This document shows, one piece after another, positions 1-7,469 of a stretch of DNA of 11,339 bases. A program made the translations under genes and the position numbers. The notes under the pieces are model-generated. The model worked only from the letters and a program-made list of their open reading frames with translations. It was not told the origin of the DNA and ran no database searches. Numbering within the stretch: the stretch's first letter is position 1; each line of letters opens with the position of its first letter. Source of the DNA: Chitinophagales bacterium (GTDB lineage Bacteria > Bacteroidota > Bacteroidia > Chitinophagales > UBA10324); the NCBI GenBank assembly GCA_013695775.1, contig JACCZV010000262.1:1-11339 (forward strand). Reading direction: 5' to 3'.

Positions 1-1499
1 CTGTATGCCGACCATGCATTGTTTACTTTCTCAGGAACCAGATTCACCGAAGCAGCAACCACACCATCATAATCATTCTTCAGATAATGATATCTTATCT
101 CTGTTTCATTTAAATGGGCTGCAGACTTATCTGTTATCTTATTCAAGTAATATGCCGCTGAGTCGAGGAGATATGGCTGCTGTGAAAACGCCTCGTAAGT
201 CTGAAGATAACCCTCGGCTACTAAAAGTGGTGATGGATTTTTGGTTGTCATGCATTCGAGGCCGACAAATCTTTGTATCTGTTTCTTCTGTTCTTCTGAT
301 ACCGGAACATGAATGCGGTGATCATGAACGGTGACATGCGGAATGTCCATCGTTTCTGATACAGGCATATGGCATTCATAACAGTTATTATTATTTTTTT
401 TCAGACGCTGATCAATAGATAGCTTACAATTCTTCTCTTGGGTATTGTGACATGATTTGCATGCATCATTAAAATGTGCTGCCGGTGTAAACTTTACACT
501 TATGTGTGGATTATGACACGTAAGACAACTCATATTAGAGCTGATGTAGCATTTGCTCTGCTTCATACGGTCAGCGTGAGATGCCATTATGAATTTTCCC
601 TCCCCGCCTTCATAGCGGGGCATAAATACATTCATCACACTGTTTAGAGGCTGCCCCGGCTTAAAATCAAAAAATGTTTTTCCTTCATTCAGCACCGAGA
701 TCCCTTGAAGGTGACAACGCTGGCACAATTCAACCTGCAGGTCGCGTGATAGATTTGCTGGATTCACGATGGTGTAATCAATATTGATAGAAGTATCAAC
801 CAGAATGCCTTTCTGCTTTTCATTTACGTGCACCTCTCCGGGACCATGGCAACGCTCGCATTCAATACCAGTTTTAACGGATATGAATTTATTTCCCGCA
901 CCCTGCTCTGCTCCTATTTCTGGGTACATGTTGTGGCAGTTCATACACTCCACACTGATGACTCTATTCCACCGTGTATTGCTCCCTTCTTCAAAGCCCG
1001 GAGGAAGATCCCACAATCCCTCCTGAGTGTAATAGGTCATGGGTGACTGGTAGAGGTAGCCATTTTCCTCCCATATGTGTGAATTGGTATGCTGACCAGA
1101 GCCAACTATATATGAGATGCGCTCTGTTCTTTTGTAGGTGGTGTCTTTACCATCAAGCCGGTATTCCATGATGTGGAGCGAGCTGTCTTTCCAAAAGGGC
1201 TTGTAATAAAAATCGCTGAATTTGTCGTAAAGTATTGAGTGGTTATCAAACTTTGCTGAGGACTTATTTTGGGTGGCATGGTCCCAGCTTTCCCCCATGC
1301 CTGTTTGAATGAATGTTTCGTATATATTCTGATGACATGTCTTGCAGGTGTTCATTCCTACATAATCTACAGTATCATTCCAATTTTTATAAAGAGTGGT
1401 AGTATCTGTTTCCTTTTTTGAATGAGAACAATAGATGAGGGTAAAGGAAAACACAGTTAATATGAGATATATTGCTATGCGTCCCATTTTGATACTCAT
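1..1499 (-). CDS. Multiheme cytochrome c (cytochrome c554-like) with TPR-like C-terminal region, partial
   Basis: My own reading of the minus strand gives an open frame from ATG at 1499 to the left edge (499 codons, no stop), so the C-terminus is missing. Residues 6-24 form a hydrophobic export segment ending in LIYC at C24, an imperfect lipobox, so it is either a lipoprotein or a Sec-exported protein. Seven CXXCH heme c motifs are visible, starting at C52, C185, C214, C259, C325, C347 and C373. The third continues as CHGPG with a following His, the fifth as CHNPH, and the seventh as CHMP, then DIPH and DHRI near residues 385-396. That series is typical of cytochrome c554/doubled-CXXCH proteins that carry TPR repeats. 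After about residue 416 there are no more Cys and the sequence becomes helical (YEAF, LDSAAYYLNK), consistent with TPRs. The expected role is periplasmic electron transfer; the redox partner is unknown. ATG at 1487 is an alternative start. It lies 145 bp after the rhodanese and may have its own promoter. Confidence 0.88.
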   Translation of the reverse strand, partial: MSIKMGRIAIYLILTVFSFTLIYCSHSKKETDTTTLYKNWNDTVDYVGMNTCKTCHQNIYETFIQTGMGESWDHATQNKSSAKFDNHSILYDKFSDFYYKPFWKDSSLHIMEYRLDGKDTTYKRTERISYIVGSGQHTNSHIWEENGYLYQSPMTYYTQEGLWDLPPGFEEGSNTRWNRVISVECMNCHNMYPEIGAEQGAGNKFISVKTGIECERCHGPGEVHVNEKQKGILVDTSINIDYTIVNPANLSRDLQVELCQRCHLQGISVLNEGKTFFDFKPGQPLNSVMNVFMPRYEGGEGKFIMASHADRMKQSKCYISSNMSCLTCHNPHISVKFTPAAHFNDACKSCHNTQEKNCKLSIDQRLKKNNNNCYECHMPVSETMDIPHVTVHDHRIHVPVSEEQKKQIQRFVGLECMTTKNPSPLLVAEGYLQTYEAFSQQPYLLDSAAYYLNKITDKSAAHLNETEIRYHYLKNDYDGVVAASVNLVPEKVNNAWSAY

Positions 1500-1644
1500 T
1501 AAAACTTTCACAATTTAATTAATGAATGGACTACAAGAACCTTTTTAGAGACAGGGAGGAGAGTTCAATATGTAGGATTCTATTTTATTGGACTATAGTG
1601 ATTGGCCATCCACTTGTAGCTGATAAAAACAAGATAGGGTTGAA

Positions 1645-1950
1645 TTACTTTGGAAATTTAGCCTTCCATTCATCTATTCCGCCGACAACATTTTTAACAT
1701 TTTTAAACCCCATCTGCTCAAGAAGGGCCGCTGCCTGCATGCTTCTGCCGCCCATCTTACAGTGAACAATTACCTCCTCATCTTTTAACTCCTCAAGCTG
1801 TGGCATGAAAGACATGAAACCGGAAAGGGGTAAATTCTGTGCGCCTATATTGAACTCATCATATTCCCAGGTCTCGCGAACATCAATCAGATTCAAAGAC
1901 TCCGCACGCGACAAACGAGACTTCAGCTCTTCAACCGTAATATCCTTCAT
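1645..1950 (-). CDS. Single-domain rhodanese-like protein
   Basis: This is a 101-residue protein made of one rhodanese domain and nothing else, the size of GlpE/PspE-type proteins. The N-terminal part has LIDVRE at about residues 21-26, the usual CH2A-like strand and Asp. The active-site loop is CKMGGRS, with the catalytic Cys at C64 and the Arg-Ser end of the loop at R69-S70. The end has the standard VVGGIDEW motif at about 88-95. Rhodaneses carry a persulfide on the Cys and move sulfane sulfur to acceptors such as thiols or cyanide. A six-residue active loop fits sulfur rather than phosphatase chemistry. No signal peptide is seen, so it is probably cytoplasmic. Its ATG is 3 bp after the stop of the T9SS protein, so they are very likely co-transcribed, although no functional link is evident. 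The true sulfur donor and acceptor cannot be read from the sequence. Confidence 0.9.
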   Translation of the reverse strand: MKDITVEELKSRLSRAESLNLIDVRETWEYDEFNIGAQNLPLSGFMSFMPQLEELKDEEVIVHCKMGGRSMQAAALLEQMGFKNVKNVVGGIDEWKAKFPK

Positions 1951-1953
1951 AGA

Positions 1954-3795
1954 TCATTGTTTTATGAATTTATGAATTGAGCTCAAGCCGCTCTCCTGAT
2001 TTGTTGCCTTGAGAAAATATAGACCTGATGGAAGAGTGACTACCGGAATGGTTGTTGTCTGCAATGGCGAAAGAACTGTTCTTCCGCTGTAATCCAGAAT
2101 TTTGAATTCATATTTCTCATCTCCTGCATACTGTATGTTGAGCTTATCATATACCGGATTTGGATAAATAACAAGTGCGTTCTTTTCTCCAACCGGATCC
2201 TGCACCCCAACACCAAAAGGAATCGCCTCACCCAACACAGCACGCATCATAACAGCACCAGTGAATGATGAGGGAAACCAGCCATCGTTGATGTTATAAA
2301 ACAGATGATCACTTGCATTGTCATTAAGATCGTATCCTACATCAATTTTAACATCTGAAGCAAGCGACGTCTGCTGCCATCCGATAAAGAATGTATCGGT
2401 TACCACAACAGGACGGCCGAAGCGATAGAGCACAAATCCATTGATGGTATTTGAATATAGAGGCTTAAGGAAATCGTCACGATATAAGGTATCCTCATCA
2501 TTAAGCGCTGACCACACCACGAGCGAAAAAAGATTCTGGCTGATATCTTCGTCTGTGGTTGCATAGTGAATTGCAATGCCCCGAAGCGTGTCAGGTTGGT
2601 TTACATGAAACTCTAAGGCTAGAGAAGCGGGCGAGCCCAGCAAACGGTAAGTGGCTTCGGCGCTTCCATCATCATAAGCCAGATAGTTACTAAACACCTG
2701 GTCTCTGTCTACGGTATCATTCCGGGTATTATTATCCCCCGTGGCACCAATAATGTATCGGGTAGTAATGACGACGCTATCGTTGTTAAAGGCGGGGATT
2801 TCAAAGTCAGGGAATGCGAGCGTAGCCGTATCGTTTGCATCAATGTTCTGACCCTGGACAGGTGATGTGAATATAGGTGTAGAGGTGACTGCTTCGAAAG
2901 ATTCAAAATAATAGCTGGTGTTTTTGATTACATTGAAATTATTCTTAATGGTAAGAAAATGTTCGCTGGCCTTCTCCGTGGTTTGAAAATCCTGAAACTG
3001 CCTCCAGGGCATTGCTTCATAATTTTTTAAAATACTCGAAGGATAGCTTTGAATGGCCACGTCAGTAATAAGGGTGTCGTTGATGTTTCTTCCAGAATTC
3101 ATCTTGATATAATCGAGGTGCCATGAGTCATAATTTCCAATAAGAGATGCATAGTTTCTGAAGCGAAATTGAAAGTCGTCATGGAAGAAAGCGGTATCAA
3201 TCACCGGAACAAGCACCTGTTCAAAAGCTTGCATTGGGGCGCCATCGTGACTCCATATGTGATGCCACGACCCCACAATATCTTTAAACTCAAGAACAAG
3301 AGAATCTCCAAAGGCAACGCCATAGTTTGAGACGTTGAACGATTCAGGGTTCGGCTCATCTCCCAGGCCGCCAGGCTGAAAAAAGAAACTAAAATACACT
3401 GAATCAGCTGGGCTTAAGGCTGCCAGAAGGATAGCCATCGATGAGAGAGTATCTGCCGCGCCAATGCTTCCAAAATTAAAGCTTAGAGTGTCGTAAGGAA
3501 TGCCATTGCCGTTCAATCCATCTAATGTTGCTACTCCAATGGAAATGGGATCTACCGCGAAAGTGGTATTCACAAATGCTCCTGAATTTATCCACCATTC
3601 CGGATTTGGGAGTACACCCTCATATGAAAAATCGTCAAGAAAGGGTAGTGACAATGCTGAACGTGTATGCGACTGTTCTTTTACATCAAACAACAGCACA
3701 TTGTATCCCAATGGGATAAGTTGTTCCTGGGCTAACACGTTGCAATACAAGAAGACCCAAAATATCAATAGTGCCCTATATGCAGATTTCTTCAT
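1954..3795 (-). CDS. Secreted protein with type IX secretion system (type A) C-terminal sorting domain
   Basis: This 613-residue protein starts with a clear signal peptide: Lys-Lys, a hydrophobic core at residues 7-21, and likely cleavage after A22 (VLA/Q). The last about 73 residues (541-613) are a Por/T9SS type A sorting domain, with YPNPVYDKLNI near the start, then YEFKILDYSGRTV, LPSGLYFLKA and a basic end, HKFIKQ. It should cross the inner membrane by Sec and the outer membrane by T9SS, and be released or anchored at the surface. The central part is beta-rich. The segment LPFLDDFSYEG followed by IGVATLDGLNGNG (about 50-98) resembles a block that I recall in large uncharacterised Bacteroidota exported proteins. 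I see no enzyme motif, so the function is unknown. It begins 53 bp after the PASTA gene stop and ends 3 bp before the rhodanese, which suggests an operon. The segment LEFKDIVGSWHHIWSH (from about residue 169) looks like a beta-sandwich (MAM- or jelly-roll-like) fold, but that is a guess. Confidence 0.9.
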   Translation of the reverse strand: MKKSAYRALLIFWVFLYCNVLAQEQLIPLGYNVLLFDVKEQSHTRSALSLPFLDDFSYEGVLPNPEWWINSGAFVNTTFAVDPISIGVATLDGLNGNGIPYDTLSFNFGSIGAADTLSSMAILLAALSPADSVYFSFFFQPGGLGDEPNPESFNVSNYGVAFGDSLVLEFKDIVGSWHHIWSHDGAPMQAFEQVLVPVIDTAFFHDDFQFRFRNYASLIGNYDSWHLDYIKMNSGRNINDTLITDVAIQSYPSSILKNYEAMPWRQFQDFQTTEKASEHFLTIKNNFNVIKNTSYYFESFEAVTSTPIFTSPVQGQNIDANDTATLAFPDFEIPAFNNDSVVITTRYIIGATGDNNTRNDTVDRDQVFSNYLAYDDGSAEATYRLLGSPASLALEFHVNQPDTLRGIAIHYATTDEDISQNLFSLVVWSALNDEDTLYRDDFLKPLYSNTINGFVLYRFGRPVVVTDTFFIGWQQTSLASDVKIDVGYDLNDNASDHLFYNINDGWFPSSFTGAVMMRAVLGEAIPFGVGVQDPVGEKNALVIYPNPVYDKLNIQYAGDEKYEFKILDYSGRTVLSPLQTTTIPVVTLPSGLYFLKATNQESGLSSIHKFIKQ

Positions 3796-3848
3796 ATTTT
3801 TTATTATAGTTTCACAAATAAATTTAGACTTATTACTTATGTAAATAA

Positions 3849-4679
3849 TTATTCATTATCCTCAGCTGCGTCTGAATAATGACTTTTAGAGGTAACAAAC
3901 ACATCAACTCCGTCGCCGATATTCACGGTTCGGGTTTCGGACATATTTGGATCAGGCCTTTGCTGATAAACTATTGCTTCAAGTGAATCACCCCGCGAAA
4001 GATCATCATGCACTACCGCTCCGAGTGAAAGCAACGATCCCTCCAAAACGAATTTTGCTTCTCTAAGAGACAATCCAATCAGGTGGGGTACCTCTATCTC
4101 TGTTTCCCCTAACCCATCTCCTAAGGTCAGGTCTACGGATGCCCCTTTTTGTATCTCGGCTCCCGCCGCAATGGTTTTGCCCTTATAAAGTTGGTCAAGC
4201 ACAACATTCTTTGCAAGGTCGGGCTTGTAGATCAGCTTGCCAACATTTAACTTATAACTCTCAAGAATCATTGTAGCCTGCTTCAGAGACGCATCCTTTA
4301 GATCGGGCATTTTTACATGTGGCGCCTTCCGCGAGTTTACAGTCAGGTAGATTGTACGCGACTCCTTTACTTTCGTATTTGGCCGTGGATTTTGATCCAT
4401 GACGGCAAGGGGCGATAATTTTCGATCATAGGATGAGTCAGCAATTTTATAATTCAGATTCCTGCTCTCAATCATATTAGTGGCTACACTGTAGGTTTTC
4501 CCCCGCAAGTCAGGTACAGTAACGGATTGGCCATGTTTTGTATAGCTTTTAACGAACAACGCAAAAACAAGCACTGAAAGAACGTAGAATAGCACTGCTC
4601 CTCCGAGATGATAAAGGACATGACGCGTGCGGATGTAATTCCAAATTTTATTCAATAGCTGCAATACTTTTTTTTGCAA
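3849..4679 (-). CDS. Membrane-anchored PASTA domain protein with non-ATG start
   Basis: This protein of up to 276 residues has a short basic cytoplasmic N-terminus, one membrane helix at about residues 23-44, and three PASTA domains outside, at about 52-116, 121-188 and 195-264. Each opens with a typical VPDLRG, MPDLKD or VPHLIG turn and has the QNP/QRP-type middle motif in the first and third. An acidic tail (AAEDNE) ends it. PASTA domains bind muropeptides or unlinked peptidoglycan in kinases and PBPs. Here there is no kinase or transpeptidase, so it is probably a periplasmic cell-wall sensor or scaffold. It follows the D-Ala-D-Ala ligase, an arrangement I know from Bacteroidota. No ATG is available before residue 69, which lies inside PASTA 1. 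The start must be TTG at 4679 (32-bp overlap with the ligase), or more conservatively TTG at 4655 (8-bp overlap), giving MNKIWNYIRTRH. Translation is probably coupled to the ligase. Confidence 0.85.
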   Translation of the reverse strand: MQKKVLQLLNKIWNYIRTRHVLYHLGGAVLFYVLSVLVFALFVKSYTKHGQSVTVPDLRGKTYSVATNMIESRNLNYKIADSSYDRKLSPLAVMDQNPRPNTKVKESRTIYLTVNSRKAPHVKMPDLKDASLKQATMILESYKLNVGKLIYKPDLAKNVVLDQLYKGKTIAAGAEIQKGASVDLTLGDGLGETEIEVPHLIGLSLREAKFVLEGSLLSLGAVVHDDLSRGDSLEAIVYQQRPDPNMSETRTVNIGDGVDVFVTSKSHYSDAAEDNE

Positions 4680-7335
4680 AGCTAAATTCCAAAATTTTAT
4701 CTATAAAATCGAAAGGCTTATAATTATTGATGGCAGCCTGATGAAATATACAGGTGGCAGGTGTCATGCCGGGTAACGAGTTCACCTCTATGATTATTGT
4801 TTCCACGCGGCCGTCATCATATATTCTTACAAAGGCATCTATGCGGCAATAGCCCATGACATTTAGTATGCGTGCTGCCCTCTCCAGCTCTGCCTTCACC
4901 ACACCAGCAATTCGGAGATATTCTTCCTTATTGTCTGCAAAACGGGCCGGCGTAATATTTTGCCCCTGCCCTGCCAGAAATTTCTCCTCCAATGAGAGAA
5001 CATCGTCTGTTGCTAAGGCCTCCGACGGCTCAAAGACTTCGAATTGAATCTCACCATTTCCATTTAAAGTTGTTAGCATGCCCCCTGTGATCTCTAAGAA
5101 ATGAATGGCGTCGCCGGCCGTGATCAGCTCTTCAACAAGCAAATAGTTTTTGCGTGGAAATTCCTCATTCAAATTTAGGTCAAGGATATCTGCATATTTA
5201 TCTATCAACGGATCCTGATCCCGGAAGAGAAGCTGACAAAATGCATCAAGCGCTTCATATGTCTGAATCTTCTTCACTGCCGAACTGCATCCATCATCAA
5301 TTGGCTTGCAGATGAAAGGAAAAGAAATTGAATTAGTGATTCGATGATAGAATTTTTCTTTATCAAGTTGCCATTCTTCTATTTTCAAGAACAGATGTGA
5401 GGCAATCATGAAGCCATGCTCACGAAGTATTTCATTGGTCTCATATTTATTTATTGTGACCTGTGAAGATGCAACACCGGACCCATTGTAAGGAATATCG
5501 AATTTTTCAAGCTCTCGTTGAAGCTCCCCATCTTCCCCCGGACGACCATGCAGGGCAATAAATACAGCATCTGCCATTGTACTCAATTCTTGAATCGTGA
5601 TTTGCTGAGGTCGAAAAATTGGAGTAGCAGAGGAATACTTTAAGGTAAGAGGAAGACATTCTTTTTTTATTTTTTCTATTGTAGGGTGTTCACCATAATT
5701 CAGGATCTTGTCCCGAATGTCATCTGCATTGTCTTTCAGCAATAGATTTATAGGAATATGATACAATTCATAATTTCCGCGCGTGCCCATTAGAAATACT
5801 GGTATGGGATGATAGCGGGTTGATGAAGAAAGTTTTTCATAGATGTTCCTGCCGCTTTCGACTGAGATGTGTCGTTCGGAAGAATAACCACCTAATATGA
5901 CGGCAATTTTTTTTCTTCCAAAAGATATATTTTTAAGTTCCGAAATTTTCTGATCAAGTTCCGTCAACAGCCGGCGATAATCTATGGTGTACGACTGCGA
6001 AGTGACTCGTTCATAGATAGAGGTACGGATGATGTAGGTAAGAAATTCTGATGGATTCAAGCCTATCTCTGCCACCTGATGAAAGAAAAAGGAGGATGGC
6101 AACATGCCGGATGTGGTGTTGGGATCATTTAAAAATATCTTGCCATCAGGCCGAACAAAACCATCTATACGGGCATAAACATGAAAGCTGAAGAATTTAA
6201 AAAGCTCCTCACATGCGGTACGGATTTTTTCAATCAGATTGGCAGGCAGGTCTATGGGAGTTACTTTCCTTGCCATCCCCGGCAGATACTTAGATCTATA
6301 ATCAAAAACCTCTTTACCTTTTTTGATTTCTGTAGGTGGGAGGGCAATTGGATCACCATTTTCGTTGCGTATCACAATACATGAAAACTCAATGCCATCT
6401 ATGAATGATTCTATCAATACCTCCTGCTCTTCGAAGATACTTTCAATCAACAATGTTTCATCGGAATAAAGAAAATGTTCGTTGATATATTTCAGCAGGG
6501 CAGACGGATGATTCAACTGATCTCCATTGATGAGGAAGGGAATTCCGGCTCCGTCTTTAATCTCTGAAATCCTGATTACCCAATCCGTTTTTTCTTCTTC
6601 AGAATAAGATCTCCATTCCGTGAAACTTAGCCGCCGGATGAAAAACGCACCATCAACAGCAGAGGTAAATTGTGAGATATCTCTACTGTCAACAATAGAA
6701 ACACCAATTGATGAACCCTGGTTTGCCGGCCTGACAACAAAGGGCAATCCTATCTTAATTTCAAACTGAGTAAATAACTTTTCCCGAATTGTCCCATTCA
6801 GCCATTCGTTTCTGTTTAACACCAGACTTTCGGCAACTTCAAAGCCTGATCTTCTCATCACATTTTTCTGGAAGGCCTTATTCATTCCTATCGAAGAGGG
6901 CAGTATGCCTGAACCAGAGTAAGGGATTTTGAGCCATTCAAGAAGTCCCTGTATGGAACCATCTTCCCCCCATGCGCCATGCAATGCCAGGAAGGCAAAA
7001 TCAATAAACCCCTTTAATTCTTCTATGGAAATTTTCCTGCCGACAGAAGCAATTAGCTTTTCCTGTTTCTGAGGCGATAACCCCTCAATTGATTCAATGT
7101 ATATTTGAAAATTTTCAATCTCTTTGGGAATCTCAGAAGCAGGTGGATAAAAATCACGGATCGAGCCTTTATAGATGTATCTCCAATTTAGCACAATGAA
7201 ATTCCCCAGGGAATCAACAAAAATGGGTATGGGCTCAAAAAGATTTTTATCTATATTATCATAAACAGTTCTTCCGCCCGCGAAAGATATTTCCCGCTCA
7301 CGCGAGGCGCCACCAAAAAAAATTCCGATCCTCAT
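4648..7335 (-). CDS. Tandem (two-module) D-alanine-D-alanine ligase-like ATP-grasp protein
   Basis: D-Ala-D-Ala ligase makes the dipeptide end of peptidoglycan precursors from two D-Ala and ATP in the cytoplasm. Single enzymes are about 300-370 residues; this one has 895 and holds two full copies. Module 1 (about 1-445) has GGASRERE (E13), ALHG (H119), GEDG (123-126), RPANQGSS (202-209), SKYLPG (K349-Y350), RID (389-391) and NDPNTTSGM (403-411). Module 2 (about 474-895) has GGYSSERH (E487), ALHG (H596), GEDG (600-603), CKPIDDGCSS (676-685), EEKFLAG (K785-F786), RID (831-833) and EVNSLPGMT (850-858). By E. coli DdlB numbering, module 1 has K144 to Arg and E270 to Asp. Module 2 has S150 to Cys and Y216 to Phe but an intact metal motif. 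Start is ATG 7335, 15 bp downstream of a TAAATTTG box. It overlaps the PASTA gene. Ligase assignment is firm; whether both halves work, and with which second substrate, is unknown. Confidence 0.88.
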   Translation of the reverse strand: MRIGIFFGGASREREISFAGGRTVYDNIDKNLFEPIPIFVDSLGNFIVLNWRYIYKGSIRDFYPPASEIPKEIENFQIYIESIEGLSPQKQEKLIASVGRKISIEELKGFIDFAFLALHGAWGEDGSIQGLLEWLKIPYSGSGILPSSIGMNKAFQKNVMRRSGFEVAESLVLNRNEWLNGTIREKLFTQFEIKIGLPFVVRPANQGSSIGVSIVDSRDISQFTSAVDGAFFIRRLSFTEWRSYSEEEKTDWVIRISEIKDGAGIPFLINGDQLNHPSALLKYINEHFLYSDETLLIESIFEEQEVLIESFIDGIEFSCIVIRNENGDPIALPPTEIKKGKEVFDYRSKYLPGMARKVTPIDLPANLIEKIRTACEELFKFFSFHVYARIDGFVRPDGKIFLNDPNTTSGMLPSSFFFHQVAEIGLNPSEFLTYIIRTSIYERVTSQSYTIDYRRLLTELDQKISELKNISFGRKKIAVILGGYSSERHISVESGRNIYEKLSSSTRYHPIPVFLMGTRGNYELYHIPINLLLKDNADDIRDKILNYGEHPTIEKIKKECLPLTLKYSSATPIFRPQQITIQELSTMADAVFIALHGRPGEDGELQRELEKFDIPYNGSGVASSQVTINKYETNEILREHGFMIASHLFLKIEEWQLDKEKFYHRITNSISFPFICKPIDDGCSSAVKKIQTYEALDAFCQLLFRDQDPLIDKYADILDLNLNEEFPRKNYLLVEELITAGDAIHFLEITGGMLTTLNGNGEIQFEVFEPSEALATDDVLSLEEKFLAGQGQNITPARFADNKEEYLRIAGVVKAELERAARILNVMGYCRIDAFVRIYDDGRVETIIIEVNSLPGMTPATCIFHQAAINNYKPFDFIDKILEFSFAKKSIAAIE

Positions 7336-7349
7336 AGATTAATGTAGCG

Positions 7350-7357
7350 CAAATTTA
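7350..7357 (-). promoter_or_regulatory. Putative -7 promoter element (TAAATTTG) of the ligase operon
   Basis: On the minus strand the sequence is TAAATTTG, an exact match to the TAnnTTTG -7 box known for the Bacteroidota primary sigma factor. It ends 15 bp before the ligase ATG, so the leader would be only about 8 nt long. I find no clear TTG at the -33 position, so the call rests on the -7 box and its placement. Confidence 0.4.
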
Positions 7358-7397
7358 ACTGATTAAAGGAAGACTGGTTTAGCTGTTTGCACACATT

Positions 7398-7412
7398 TTT
7401 GTTTATAACAAA
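7398..7412. promoter_or_regulatory. Short inverted repeat in the divergent ligase/trmN6 intergenic region
   Basis: TTTGTT and AACAAA are perfect 6-bp arms with a 3-bp TAT spacer, lying about midway between two divergent genes. This could be a regulator-binding site, but in AT-rich DNA such a repeat can occur by chance. Confidence 0.2.
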
Positions 7413-7469
7413 TACTCATGCTCAAAACAAAATGATTAGTTGCATCATCTCACATGATCTAAATAAAAA

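Noticed and set aside
5..1171. Several plus-strand open frames of 65-109 codons
   Set aside because: They lie opposite the multiheme cytochrome, whose seven CXXCH motifs and family blocks show the minus strand is coding. Their products are low-complexity, His/Ser/Cys-rich and unlike any family.
3500..3844. Plus-strand frame of 114 codons at the T9SS protein start
   Set aside because: It is antisense to the signal peptide and conserved N-terminal block of the T9SS protein, and it has no recognisable domain.
4856..5047. Plus-strand frame within the ligase gene
   Set aside because: It is antisense to the second Ddl module between its K-F motif and its metal motif, so it is a shadow of a well-supported coding frame.
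6000..6110. Ligase as two adjacent genes with a missed stop
   Set aside because: The frame is continuous from 7335 to 4648, and the linker of about 28 residues between modules (about 446-473) reads as normal coding sequence with no start-like ATG.
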